Assembly (NCBI GenBank): GCA_964419935.1
Contig: CAYQQJ010000002.1
Span: 1-64,000 of the forward strand
Length of the DNA: 64,000 nucleotides
Source of the DNA: CAYQQJ01 sp964419935
GTDB taxonomy: Bacteria; Pseudomonadota; Gammaproteobacteria; Pseudomonadales; Cellvibrionaceae
Direction of reading: 5' to 3'
The notes below the pieces were generated by a model. It searched no databases. It saw only the letters and a program-made list of their open reading frames with translations, and had not been told where the DNA came from. Each line of letters begins with the position of its first letter. The first letter of the stretch is position 1. Of this stretch, positions 45,278 through 53,776 are shown piece by piece. Made by a program: the position numbers and the translations under genes.

Positions 45278-46531
45278 ATGGCTCGAATTACCAAGGCCCA
45301 GAAGGCGGGTACAGACTGGCTGGATCAGATCTTCTTCCACGAGCTGGTGGTTCATCAAGGTATGAACTCCGAAGAGAAAGGACAGATTCGCAGGATCATC
45401 AGCCGTGTAACAGAGATGGCGGTAAGCAATTATTCCGGCCGCGAGGCCGAAATCATTAAGCACTTGGCCTACTGCTTCCTGGAAGTAACACTAACTTCTA
45501 GTCGTGATGAGATGATAAAGGTTGTCAATACCGAGGTGCCAACACTGGGCCTGTCCAAAGAAAAGATAGAAGCTTGTGATAGACACACGAAAAATTACCA
45601 GATGGCTATGATGCTGGCAGTCACAGAGAAGTCAACGGGATTTGATGCTAGTTATGCCTTGGAGATCTTCGAATTGTTAAAGGATGAGTTCGTTGGTTAC
45701 TCAGCTCTAGTGAGGCGCGACTTGGTAAAGCGCTGCTTTGTCCACGAATTTATTAACGCGTCCTTAAAAAGCTATTGTTGGCTGACAGCTTCAAAGGTTC
45801 TGCCCGTGACAAAAAACGGGCCAGATCGGATAAAGAGTAACTTCGACGTAGAATTTATGATGCGACTGGTTTTGACGGCTGAATACGATATGATTACAAA
45901 CCACTTGAAGGTGACGCTTGGCGGAGACAGTTTTGTCGCCTCTGTGATGCTTAATAAAAGTCTTAAATTTGATTTGAAAGAAACGACAATTAGCCGTCTT
46001 CTTGATGTGCAGAGGGTCTTCAAAGAGTCGAGTTTCAAACCGAGCTTGCACGGGATTCCAATCATCAATGAATCAGATTCGACGAACACAGCACGAGTTC
46101 CGAAATTCTTTGAACACTGGGGAAGTCGTAGGTCAAGATTTCGCATGCACTCGGGAACGCTGGCCAGCTGGCTCGGATTCTTGGGAGCGGGCATGATTCA
46201 GATGCAGATTCGTAATTCTGAATCGAAGGACCAAGCTATATTCAATACTTGCAATAACAAAGGCACAATTACCGATATCGTGAAGCAAAGGCTATTGGAG
46301 TATGGCCTTCAAATCAATCCTGATACGCTATATCGCAATCACGCCATAATGAAGGAGACTACTCTGCCTCTGTTGAGCACGTACTGCGAGTTAACGCGTA
46401 ATGTTGGGGTGGTAATGTCAAGCTTGGAAGACGACATACTTTACTTGTCACTGTTCGCTCAAATAGACAACATGCCTCCTAAAAAAGGTCAGCTGCAAGT
46501 GAACGAGTCGAACACAGCATACAGGCTCTAA
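45278..46531 (+). CDS. Hypothetical protein linked to the Gly-rich gene
   Basis: This 417-residue, mostly helical, soluble-looking protein is not recognised. It begins MARITKAQKAGTDWLDQIFF and has no signal peptide; one moderately hydrophobic stretch occurs near 300 (GTLASWLGFLGAGMIQMQI) inside a charged context. No catalytic motif is visible. It starts with zero spacing after the Gly-rich gene, so the two are a transcriptional and translational unit. The KAP NTPase gene follows in the same direction after 323 bases and may belong to the same module. Confidence 0.75.
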   Translation: MARITKAQKAGTDWLDQIFFHELVVHQGMNSEEKGQIRRIISRVTEMAVSNYSGREAEIIKHLAYCFLEVTLTSSRDEMIKVVNTEVPTLGLSKEKIEACDRHTKNYQMAMMLAVTEKSTGFDASYALEIFELLKDEFVGYSALVRRDLVKRCFVHEFINASLKSYCWLTASKVLPVTKNGPDRIKSNFDVEFMMRLVLTAEYDMITNHLKVTLGGDSFVASVMLNKSLKFDLKETTISRLLDVQRVFKESSFKPSLHGIPIINESDSTNTARVPKFFEHWGSRRSRFRMHSGTLASWLGFLGAGMIQMQIRNSESKDQAIFNTCNNKGTITDIVKQRLLEYGLQINPDTLYRNHAIMKETTLPLLSTYCELTRNVGVVMSSLEDDILYLSLFAQIDNMPPKKGQLQVNESNTAYRL

Positions 46532-46597
46532 AAAAAGAAAGGCCCGTAAACACTCCACCAAGAACGATGTTTAAGAAGAGCTCTGTGTGATTTTTGG

Positions 46598-46801
46598 CTA
46601 GCCATAAACGTTATTCCGCTTGTGAAATGTATTTTCAATGCAACCACGCTCACCTATCACGCGCATGAAAGGGCTACGTATCATACTGATAACGTCGCCG
46701 TCATAGATAAAGCTGGCGTTTTTGTCCGTGTTACCGCCCACCATATCATTATATAGACCGTCCCTTCGCAGTCTATACTTCTGTTTGAAACGGGCACCCA
46801 C
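46598..46801 (-). CDS. Possible small protein, divergent from the KAP NTPase gene
   Basis: This 67-residue frame starts at a GTG. It has a protein-like composition (KYRLRRDGLYNDMVGG, FIYDGDVISMIRSPF) but no ribosome site that I can see and no recognised family. It is head-to-head with the KAP gene, 53 bases apart. A dyad, TATAGAC / GTCTATA at 46752 and 46771, lies inside the frame near its start. It could be a small regulator, or the frame could be spurious and the dyad an operator of the KAP gene. Confidence 0.3.
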   Translation of the reverse strand: MGARFKQKYRLRRDGLYNDMVGGNTDKNASFIYDGDVISMIRSPFMRVIGERGCIENTFHKRNNVYG

Positions 46802-46854
46802 AGACGGCCCGCAAACAACGGTACAAATCGCGATACTACTGGCAGAGGAATCTT

Positions 46855-48735
46855 ATGTCCGAGATCAATACGCACGTTTATAAGTACTTGAACTGGTATA
46901 TACGGCTTAAAGTCAAACCCGGTTTTGCAGTGATGGTCAAGGGGCCGTGGGGATGCGGAAAAACGCATCTGGTTAGGAGCTTCCTAGATGAGTTAGATAA
47001 AACGGAAGAGATAAAGCATTTATACGTGAGCTTGTACGGGGTAAGCTCCAAGGAGGAAATAGAAGATCAGTTCATGCGACAGCTACACCCGGTTTTAACC
47101 GGCAGGACTGCAGTGCTTACCGGACGTTTGTTGCGAGCCGCATTGGGTGTTGTGAGGTTCGACTGGGATTCATCCGAAAACACAACAGTGGGGTACAGCG
47201 GCGGGGTGATCCCCGACTCAAGCATTGCCAATGAGCTGAACAAACTACCAGATCAAATCCTAGTCTTCGATGATATCGAGCGGTGTGGGATGCCGCTGAA
47301 TGAAATACTGGGATACATCAATTACTTGGTAGAGAAAGAGGATTTCAAAGCTATAGTCTTGGCCGATGAACGCAAACTCGAAGGGGTGGTAGTCAACGGG
47401 GACTCAACGTATGAAGAGGTTGTAGAAAAGCTAATTGGCATGAAGCTAGAGGTGAAGCCGGAAACGCTGAGCGTATACAACGACTGCGTTAGAATTGTCA
47501 TCAAGAGCTCGATAGTCCAAAAGGTGCTCATGAAAAATATGAACACTGTGGTAGAAATAGTTGACAGATCTAGCCACAACAACATGCGGACCCTCAAGAA
47601 AACGATCATCGATTTCGGACGGCTATGGGACTGCCTGGACAACGAACACAAAAACAACGAAGGCGTCATCAGGGACCTTCTTGAGGTATTCACGATCCTC
47701 TCCTGCGAAATCCATTCCGGCGAACTGGCCTCTGAGGACATCCATTCGCTGCTGAACGGAAAGCTAAGCCGTAGCATGGCCGTCAACCAGAACCGGGAAA
47801 CTGATAAAGACAAAAACCTGGCTGCCATTGACCGCAAGTACGGATCCAGGGCTCTCAGCTCAACAGTCAGCGCCGGCCTTTGGTATCAATTTTTTACCAC
47901 CGGAACGATGGACAAAGAAGCGTTAAAAATTGCTATCGAGCAGTCACCGCATTTGGCCGACAAGAACACGCCCCCATGGATCAAGATTGCACACTTATAT
48001 GAGCTGAAAGATGAAGATTTCCAACCACTTATTGAGCGTGTCGATATCGCGTTGAATGACGGGAATATTACACACCCGAGTCATATTCTGACCGCTGCTG
48101 GATCCTACTTATTCTATTCCCGCCACGGCCTGCTCGACAAAAGCGTCGCGGACATTAGGGAGCAGTTTTGTAAGTACATTGAGCGCGTATTTGCAGATCA
48201 TAGTATGCTAGATCAGTACATCATCGACCGCGGAGATGAAGCCAGCTACGCGGGTATCTTAAGCGACGACTCAGAGGAATATGTGGCCGTCGAGGACTGT
48301 CTGACTGATGCCCTTTGCAAAGCGCGTGAGAAAGCGTTATCGGTTGGGACTCCAAGTGTGCTTGAGAAGATGCGAAACAATCCGCTTGAGCTATACGGTA
48401 TGCTATGCCCTGGATATAGTCCCGTGCATGCATTCCAGCGCTATCCTATACTGGAAGAGATTGCCCCAAATACGTTCGTCAATGAATTTATAGAGATAGA
48501 AGATTCCAAGCGAGCTACGACGGGGCGCGCAATTGCCACTCGCTACGAACACCTCGAAATAGCGAAGCAACTTGCTCAAGAGGAAGAATGGCTGAAATCA
48601 GTGTTGGCACTACTAAATCAGCAGCTGGAGAGCCGGAAAGGAACAGTGACTGCTCTCCAGCTCAAGAGCCACATCCTTCACTTTGTGAAAGCGATCAGCA
48701 ATATTGATGAGTTCCGGCGCCGCGACGAAAAGTGA
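46855..48735 (+). CDS. KAP-type P-loop NTPase
   Basis: This 626-residue protein has a Walker A GPWGCGKT (30-37) in VMVKGPWGCGKTHLV and a Walker B ILVFDDIE (135-142), the arrangement of the KAP/STAND-like P-loop ATPases. After the NTPase core come long helical regions and no obvious catalytic domain. Many KAP proteins have membrane helices inserted in the NTPase domain; here I see none strong. KAP NTPases are frequent in mobile islands and anti-phage loci. The ATG follows a GAGGAA ribosome site. Together with the preceding two genes it forms a candidate three-gene module. Confidence 0.8.
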   Translation: MSEINTHVYKYLNWYIRLKVKPGFAVMVKGPWGCGKTHLVRSFLDELDKTEEIKHLYVSLYGVSSKEEIEDQFMRQLHPVLTGRTAVLTGRLLRAALGVVRFDWDSSENTTVGYSGGVIPDSSIANELNKLPDQILVFDDIERCGMPLNEILGYINYLVEKEDFKAIVLADERKLEGVVVNGDSTYEEVVEKLIGMKLEVKPETLSVYNDCVRIVIKSSIVQKVLMKNMNTVVEIVDRSSHNNMRTLKKTIIDFGRLWDCLDNEHKNNEGVIRDLLEVFTILSCEIHSGELASEDIHSLLNGKLSRSMAVNQNRETDKDKNLAAIDRKYGSRALSSTVSAGLWYQFFTTGTMDKEALKIAIEQSPHLADKNTPPWIKIAHLYELKDEDFQPLIERVDIALNDGNITHPSHILTAAGSYLFYSRHGLLDKSVADIREQFCKYIERVFADHSMLDQYIIDRGDEASYAGILSDDSEEYVAVEDCLTDALCKAREKALSVGTPSVLEKMRNNPLELYGMLCPGYSPVHAFQRYPILEEIAPNTFVNEFIEIEDSKRATTGRAIATRYEHLEIAKQLAQEEEWLKSVLALLNQQLESRKGTVTALQLKSHILHFVKAISNIDEFRRRDEK

Positions 48736-49006
48736 TGTAGAGTCAGAATCACTCGGCGGGGACAAACAAGTCGGGAACTGAAGAGATCATATCGCAAACT
48801 CACGGGTAGCGCCTGGCGGCGAAATCGGGGTGGGAGTGCGGGTAGGATGTCCCTCTCTATAGGGACTGGTATGTTTTGAGAGGCAGGTTGAGCTCAGATG
48901 TAAAGTTGTGCGTCACGATCTTCGTTGAAGTGGAACCGGCCAAATGCCAGTCGAGGTCAACTATTGAAGCATAAAGTGTCCAAACCGGAATATCGAGAAA
49001 AGCACT

Positions 49007-49432
49007 ATGAGTAAAACAATTGACCAGGCCGAAGCGGCGCTCGCTTCTGCTAACGCTGCTTACCGGGGTGAATTAAAGCGAAATATCGAACGTCCGGAGG
49101 GCAGCGGCGCCCAGGAGCTTCGCCGCGAGGAACGCCAGAAGGCGCTAAAAGAGGATGTTGTGCGGTGCGAGCGCGACCTTAAAGAAGTCCGTAGTTTGAA
49201 TGTAAAGGCGAATGTGACAGCTTTGGAAAAGGGGCAGAAGGTTCGTCATCCTAGTGTAAAGGTGGAGATGAAAGTCATGGGGCCAGCTGGTTTGGGAGTG
49301 GTGGCCACATCGAACGATAGAATCACGTCGGATTCTGTTGCAGGAAAAACCATTTGTGAGTACACGCTGAATGGGAAGCGATTTCAAAAAGCCTTCAACA
49401 CCAGCGAGCTCGAACCTCTAGCGGTGGAGTAA
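49007..49432 (+). CDS. Hypothetical protein, DUF2158-like C terminus
   Basis: This 141-residue protein has an N-terminal charged helix, probably coiled coil (about 1-65, rich in Glu, Arg and Ala). A C-terminal beta-type segment follows, in which KGQKVRHPSVKVEMKVMG is followed by CEYTLNGKRFQKAFNTSELE. That second part resembles the small DUF2158 domain (K/R-x-G-x-V...M-x-V...C-x-W/Y...L). The DUF2158 match is a weak pattern match. No operon partner is evident. Confidence 0.6.
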   Translation: MSKTIDQAEAALASANAAYRGELKRNIERPEGSGAQELRREERQKALKEDVVRCERDLKEVRSLNVKANVTALEKGQKVRHPSVKVEMKVMGPAGLGVVATSNDRITSDSVAGKTICEYTLNGKRFQKAFNTSELEPLAVE

Positions 49433-49459
49433 CCGAGAGACAGTAATATGATGAGCCAA

Positions 49460-49514
49460 AGGGGCGGTTATAGCTGTAGCAAGCTAAAGGCAAGCTGTCT
49501 TAAGGACCGCCCCT
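49460..49514. repeat. Imperfect hairpin around aggggcggt
   Basis: The 9-base arms aggggcggt and accgcccct are separated by 37 bases that include the short pair agctgtagcaagct. It is just downstream of the 49007 gene and upstream of the next. It could be a terminator-like or small mobile hairpin; there is no T-run. Confidence 0.5.
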
Positions 49515-49530
49515 GACATTGAGGTTGAAA

Positions 49531-49743
49531 ATGGCCAAATCCAGAGGAATTGGCAAGGTCAAGTTGCGGGCTAGTACTTACTTAATAAGGATTAACGATG
49601 ACGATATGGAGCACGCTCCTTTGACAGAGAGAGAATATCGGCTCAGCACGATCAAACCAGAATTCGAGTATCTATCTGAGGGGAACTGGTTTCCCCCGGG
49701 GTGCCCAGCGGGCTCCAGGTTGGCTGGGTATCCGGTTACCTGA
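49531..49743 (+). CDS. Small hypothetical protein
   Basis: This 70-residue protein starts MAKSRGIGKVKLRASTY with GAGG upstream. The segment INDDDMEHAPLTEREYRLST, then a short gap and NWFPPGCPAG, is paralogous to the fragment at 53938 (ADDDMEHEPVDERLYRLS...DWIPP). The repeated occurrence in the island supports it as a real gene family. Its basic N terminus and acidic centre give no functional clue. Confidence 0.6.
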   Translation: MAKSRGIGKVKLRASTYLIRINDDDMEHAPLTEREYRLSTIKPEFEYLSEGNWFPPGCPAGSRLAGYPVT

Positions 49744-49939
49744 AGGACTATAAAGGAAGCTCCGCTGCGGGGGTTCCTTGCCTAGGGCCTAAGCCGCCTT
49801 CCTCGGGTGAACAGCGCCGGGCGTCAGCGCTTTATTAGCCACAGTCTTTCCCATTGCATTTTCACCCCGAACGATACCGAGGCATCAGCCCCCATTGAAG
49901 ATGATGTTCTTTACCGCGGGCGCATAAGATGGCACGACC

Positions 49940-50119
49940 ATGGACGCCTTCACCTTCTATTGCGGCATTGCCGGGCCAAGTGCCCGGAGAGACGAGGTGC
50001 AGAATGAGTTTCAACGCCTGATCAGTTCGGAGCAAGTGAACGTCAAGCCCCTAGCGAGCATGGGCCGATCCAAGCTATCGCCGCAAGGGACGGCCATTGA
50101 GTTTCGATCATGTGGATAG
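49940..50119 (+). CDS. Small hypothetical protein overlapping the DUF551 gene
   Basis: This 59-residue frame starts MDAFTFYCGIAGPSARRDEV and ends RSCG. It overlaps the start of the next gene by 10 bases, a coupling arrangement seen in real small-gene pairs. Codon content looks normal. No family is recognised and no strong ribosome site is visible. Confidence 0.45.
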   Translation: MDAFTFYCGIAGPSARRDEVQNEFQRLISSEQVNVKPLASMGRSKLSPQGTAIEFRSCG

Positions 50120-50451
50120 ACAGTAGAGAGAAAATGCCAGAGGATATGGAGGTCGTGATCGCACTATACCTGGGCCATTGGCCGCATCGAGGCAATAGTG
50201 GTATCACCGATCCCTATGCTGTCAACGGAGAGTGGCACAGCATTCCAGAGAGTGTTCACGTGGTCGGGTGGCTGCCACTGCCCGACACTGCACATTTACC
50301 AATTGCTGAACATTACGATAGGTCGGACCGCAGATCATACGTGCGACTTGGTGATGTTGAGACCCAGGACCCTTCAATTGTTGAGTGTATATTCGCAGGA
50401 GACTACTCGGAAATCGCCCGTAACGATGATAGCGAAGGGCACAACAGCTGA
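50110..50451 (+). CDS. DUF551-like small protein
   Basis: This 113-residue protein starts MWIDSREKMPEDMEVVIALY and has VHVVGWLPLPD further on. The W-I-x-x...P-E-x...V-x-x-A... / x-x-W-x-P-L-P pattern is that of the DUF551 domain common on prophages and plasmids, of unknown function. The acidic C terminus (about 80-113) is an extra. It is preceded by the overlapping 59-residue gene. Confidence 0.6.
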   Translation: MWIDSREKMPEDMEVVIALYLGHWPHRGNSGITDPYAVNGEWHSIPESVHVVGWLPLPDTAHLPIAEHYDRSDRRSYVRLGDVETQDPSIVECIFAGDYSEIARNDDSEGHNS

Positions 50452-50973
50452 ATCCGAGATAAAGATAGTGCGGCACTTGGCAGAAGCCACGCCCCCTGTA
50501 ACGCCGGCGATATGGGGAACTCAGTATGAGGTGTTATATTTTGCGCGTTTTTCTCGGAACCCCATTCTCAATTGCTGGATTGCGCAGCCTTCACCCGCTA
50601 AAACGACCTCTTCGTGTCGCACCTATTTGTAGATCTCTCATCAGCTCCGGGAAACCTGAAGGGAGCTTGCACAGAGAGTGTTATGCAGTGAGTTGGAAGC
50701 CACGGCTAGGGTTATACTACCTCTGTGTATCCTCGACCTAAACCACCGCTCCATCATCAAATGACCAGTAAAAAGTGGTGGTGATCATAGATCACCACCA
50801 CAGGGTTACAGAAGAAAGAGGAGAGAAATAAACAGTGTGCGGCTTATCTTTAACTTAACTTCTATGTTTTTTGTTTTTATTTTAATGAACATGCTTCTTT
50901 TCCTATATAAATCGAACAGCCTCCATTGGTTGTCCATCTTTATTTATCAAAGAAGCACTTCGTTGCATGGTAA
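50452..50973. other. Gap with a 12-bp-stem hairpin and a repeated 30-40 base motif
   Basis: The 522 bases have no gene I can support. A perfect 12-bp stem, GTGGTGGTGATC / GATCACCACCAC with ATA loop, lies at 50775-50801. The motif ctcttcgtgtcgcacctatt (50611) followed by tgtagatctctca resembles 53741 and 57127. A 71-codon frame at 50526 and a 47-codon hydrophobic frame from about 50870 are both doubtful. Confidence 0.5.
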
Positions 50974-51327
50974 ATGCCATCGCGCTCGCATATCGTAATG
51001 TTCGAACGGGAGCGTGAACCCGGGGAAACTTGGTTCGGGACAGTCTGGAGGCGATGCCACAAGCCGAGTTTCGTTCTCGTAGACCCCGCAGATGTGTTTC
51101 GTGTTGAGTACACGATTCAACCCTGTGCACAGCTAAATAGGATTTCGGACAGGTATAACCGTCGATGGAAACCAACAGTAAAAGATCCTAGCGTGGTTCA
51201 ATCAGATACGCGAAAACTAATGCCCGAGTACTGCATATACATTTACGTGAAGGCTTCTCGGCTATGCGGCGAAAATCACATCGATATCTTCCGAGCTACG
51301 AACCTCCTTGTGGATTGTCCGCGTTAA
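50974..51327 (+). CDS. Possible hypothetical protein
   Basis: This 117-residue frame starting at 50974 (or at the ATG at 50998) has a plausible composition, with VLVDPADVFRVEYTIQPCAQ and MPEYCIYIYVKASRLCGENH. I recognise no family. It overlaps the convergent lipoprotein gene by 32 bases. The weak start context makes it uncertain. Confidence 0.35.
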   Translation: MPSRSHIVMFEREREPGETWFGTVWRRCHKPSFVLVDPADVFRVEYTIQPCAQLNRISDRYNRRWKPTVKDPSVVQSDTRKLMPEYCIYIYVKASRLCGENHIDIFRATNLLVDCPR

Positions 51328-51781
51328 ATCGCAGAATCGTGCTGTCGCTAGCCGTCAAGACAAGCGAGCGGCTACTAGCGGTGTACTCAACGACAGACAG
51401 AAGAGCATTGACGACGATATCGCGCTCTTCTTCGCTCGCAAGAGGTTCATTTTCTGGACAAGGATCGGAGGGAACAAAAAAAGGTCCGATTGAGATCGAG
51501 TTGCTGTCTCCAAGCGCATAAGTTGTCTCCATGGCATGACAATCTACCGATATTGTCAATTCTCCTCCAGTTTTAAAGTCGAGCATAAATATCCAACCTG
51601 AGACAGTGTTCCGGGTGGAACCGCTTTGGTACCCATAGGATTCCAATATCCAGTTCTTAGAGATGAGATTTACTTCTGCTCCCCCGCCGGTGATTATCGT
51701 GCCCCTGTTGGATGCGGGACTACTGCTTCCACCGCAGGCGGTAACACTAACTGTGAGAAGAATAATGAAAAAGCGTTTCAT
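51296..51781 (-). CDS. META-domain-like lipoprotein
   Basis: This 161-residue lipoprotein has the signal MKRFFIILLTVSVTACGGSS (lipid Cys 16). A Ser/Gly linker is followed by a beta-type domain with NWILESYGYQSGS, GWIFMLDFKTGGELTISVDC and a final LVLTASDSTILRF. This resembles the META/HslJ fold: a W-x-L start, a x-F-x-G-x-x-x-x-x-x-x-C-N/H strand and a terminal L-x-F. Roles of such proteins include heat-stress and antibiotic tolerance. The assignment is by pattern only. Confidence 0.65.
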   Translation of the reverse strand: MKRFFIILLTVSVTACGGSSSPASNRGTIITGGGAEVNLISKNWILESYGYQSGSTRNTVSGWIFMLDFKTGGELTISVDCHAMETTYALGDSNSISIGPFFVPSDPCPENEPLASEEERDIVVNALLSVVEYTASSRSLVLTASDSTILRFNADNPQGGS

Positions 51782-51990
51782 GATAGATGGAACCTATTCC
51801 GAATAGGGCGTGTGCTAATACTACGATTGTTCAGCTTTAGCGAGGGATATAATTAATCATTTTTGATTGTGATTTGCAAAGCCTATCACACATCTGCATG
51901 GACATATCACGAATGATCCAAACAAGGTTATATACTAATTAGGCAGGCGGCTATGCCGTCTGAACCAAACACAACAAGGAGAGTCATCTA

Positions 51991-52764
51991 ATGATTAGAT
52001 TAAAGTTATTTTTCGGACTAGTCTTCACCCTGGTATTATCCAGTTTTGCAACAAGCGCACATTCAGCAACGGTGTGCTCTAATCAACCAGTACCAAGTGG
52101 ATACGCTATAACATCTATAGATTTCAATGCATGTTCAGGCGGATACCATCGGTACACCATACAGATACCCAGCAGTACCGGAACAACCCCCCACTGTTCG
52201 ATAATCGGTGTGCCTTCTGGCTTTGCAGTGGTTGGCGTCAGCTGGGGGGGATGCGGTAATAACTATAACCGGTATACCATCAAAAAGCCGAGCACTACGA
52301 CATCCACCACCCATTGCTCGATTGCCGGTGTCCCAAGTGGCTTTGCTGTTACGGGGATCAATTTCGGCGGATGTGGTTACGGCTATGACTTGTATACGCT
52401 GAAGAAGCCGAGCGAAACGCTTTCGACCTATCATTGTTCAGTTTCTGGAGTTCCATCTGGTTTTGCTGTTACAGCCATCGGCTCCGGTGGTTGCGGCGGA
52501 GTCTATGACCGCTACACACTGAAGAAACCAAGTACTACGGGAAACACCTACCATTGCTCTGTCTCGGGGATTCCCAGCGGCTTTGTTGTGCCAACTTTCG
52601 TGCCTAATGGATGTCCGGGCGATTATCACAAATATACAATCCGTCTGCCGTTTGATGGCATTCAGGTCTGTGCGATTGGCCCCGTCCCTTCAGGGTACGT
52701 GGTTGAATATCCCATAACTGGTTACTGTGGAGTCATAAACGGTTGGAGGCTGGACAAGCTCTAA
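51991..52764 (+). CDS. Secreted cysteine-rich repeat protein
   Basis: This 257-residue exported protein has a signal peptide (FGLVFTLVLSSFATSAHSA). It then has about five to six tandem repeats of 36-37 residues with the core HCSIxGVPSGFAVxGxxxGGCG and YxxYTIKKPST (for example SIAGVPSGFAVTGINFGGCG and SVSGVPSGFAVTAIGSGGCG). Each unit has two Cys that probably pair in the periplasm. The first and last units are divergent (QPVPSGYAITSIDFNACSGG and GPVPSGYVVEYPITGYCG). The function is unknown; adhesion or binding is a guess. Its SD AAGGAG precedes the ATG. Confidence 0.8.
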   Translation: MIRLKLFFGLVFTLVLSSFATSAHSATVCSNQPVPSGYAITSIDFNACSGGYHRYTIQIPSSTGTTPHCSIIGVPSGFAVVGVSWGGCGNNYNRYTIKKPSTTTSTTHCSIAGVPSGFAVTGINFGGCGYGYDLYTLKKPSETLSTYHCSVSGVPSGFAVTAIGSGGCGGVYDRYTLKKPSTTGNTYHCSVSGIPSGFVVPTFVPNGCPGDYHKYTIRLPFDGIQVCAIGPVPSGYVVEYPITGYCGVINGWRLDKL

Positions 52765-52774
52765 TCGCTGTCAA

Positions 52775-52802
52775 GTAAGGCGGCACGCTCGTGCCGCCTT
52801 AC
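52775..52802. terminator. Bidirectional terminator between convergent genes
   Basis: A perfect 12-bp stem, GTAAGGCGGCAC / GTGCCGCCTTAC with loop gctc, lies between the repeat-protein gene and the convergent DUF2845 gene. It lacks long A/T tracts but its position fits a terminator. Confidence 0.75.
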
Positions 52803-52811
52803 ACTGCTCTG

Positions 52812-53153
52812 CTACCGGCTGGGCTGTTCGACCTGGACACTCTCTACGGTGCCATCTTTGAGTGTTACGGTCACTATTTTACGTTGATTAAACGTGCCTT
52901 TAGTCAGGTAAATCCACTGTTCCACTGAGTGTCCGCCGACTGGCGAACCCTCGTCAGCTTCCTTCCCGTTTATACTAACGCCGATAGTTTCTGTGTGCTG
53001 CGAGTCGGGTTTTCCCATAAAGGCGATGACCTTAGCTCGACTCAAACCCGCTGCAATAATTTTCCCGTCATTCGTTCTGAAACTATCCGCATGACCAGGT
53101 ACGGCAAGCGCTAACGCAGTTGCATAGATCGCGATACGAATATATTTTTTCAT
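52812..53153 (-). CDS. DUF2845-like periplasmic protein
   Basis: This 113-residue exported protein has a signal peptide (MKKYIRIAIYATALALAVPG HA-type cleavage). The mature part reads FRTNDGKIIAAGLSRAKVIA, then FMGKPDSQHTET and VEQWIYLTKGTFNQRKIVTV. This fits the DUF2845 pattern (signal, S-F-R-x-x-x-x-x-x-x-G-x-x-x-x-x-V...G-x-P...x-E-x-W-x-Y). Function is unknown. A GAGG ribosome site precedes the start. Confidence 0.75.
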   Translation of the reverse strand: MKKYIRIAIYATALALAVPGHADSFRTNDGKIIAAGLSRAKVIAFMGKPDSQHTETIGVSINGKEADEGSPVGGHSVEQWIYLTKGTFNQRKIVTVTLKDGTVESVQVEQPSR

Positions 53154-53215
53154 GGTGCCTCACAGGTGGAAAATTATAGTTAGAGTTTAGCTTCACGTAC
53201 TATATCTAGGAAGCG

Positions 53216-53448
53216 GCAATTGACCATCGAGGAGGATAATCACGCCATTTTGTGGAGCAGTACTTTAATATTACGGGAGAAATGCAGTGATAGAGGTCCG
53301 CCGCCAGACACCATAGCACCACGTGCCGCATCTCCCTCTCGTCTATGCTAGACGAAAGTCTTACGTCGTCCCCGACCTATGCAGTAGATCTTACTACCTT
53401 GTTACCTGTTAACCTCCCACTGAGCGTCGATCGTTCTCCTTAAGTTAG
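53216..53448. repeat. Duplicated upstream module, copy 1
   Basis: This stretch is similar, with substitutions and small indels, to 56038-56270: shared runs include ttgtggagcagtactttaa, gacgaaagt and tccccgacctatgcagta. The same gene family follows each copy, which indicates an ancient duplication within the island. No gene is called in it. Confidence 0.7.
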
Positions 53449-53655
53449 GTGCCGTATGGCGAACCGTCGAAAATTTCCGTTGACGTTGACAACTGTCGTG
53501 CGAGCATCGACGGCTTTTATCCTGCGCGCCTCGATTCAACACTCGTTCAACCTGGAGAACGTGGTTCCGTGCGTTCAAAATGTGAGTTAGGCATCGCTGA
53601 AATACGGATTTTCACGACCTGCGCCAAAGTGTTGCCGCCGAAAGGCCGACACTAG
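53449..53655 (+). pseudogene. Decayed copy of the secreted protein at 56340
   Basis: The frame can be read from a GTG, but it lacks the signal peptide and the N-terminal beta-domain of the 56340 gene. It keeps VDVDNCRASIDGFYPARLDS (cf. VEVDNCRGSLDGFYEAPLDS) and LVQPGERGSVRSKCELG. It then jumps, deleting about 46 codons, to AEIRIFTTCAKVLPP, the shared C terminus. With both an N-terminal loss and an internal deletion it is probably non-functional. Confidence 0.8.
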
Positions 53656-53740
53656 AGGACAGACTCTCGGCGCGGATCTGGCGACATTCCGCCAAGTCCT
53701 GCGCCTGCCCCCTAAAGTGCAGCGACTTGTGAAGAGGGAA

Positions 53741-53776
53741 CACTCTTCTTGTTGCATCTATTTATAGATCTCACAC
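53741..53776. repeat. Dispersed island motif (copy 2 of 3)
   Basis: The sequence cttcttgttgcatctattta followed by tagatctcacacc resembles 50611-50645 and 57127-57183 (cgctctttgtgtcgcagctatttc... gatctcacacc). All three lie in intergenic DNA. The role is unknown. Confidence 0.5.

Noticed and set aside
50903..51175. 90-codon minus-strand frame opposite the 50974 frame
   Set aside because: No ribosome site or domain; likely the shadow of the plus-strand frame, although neither is secure.
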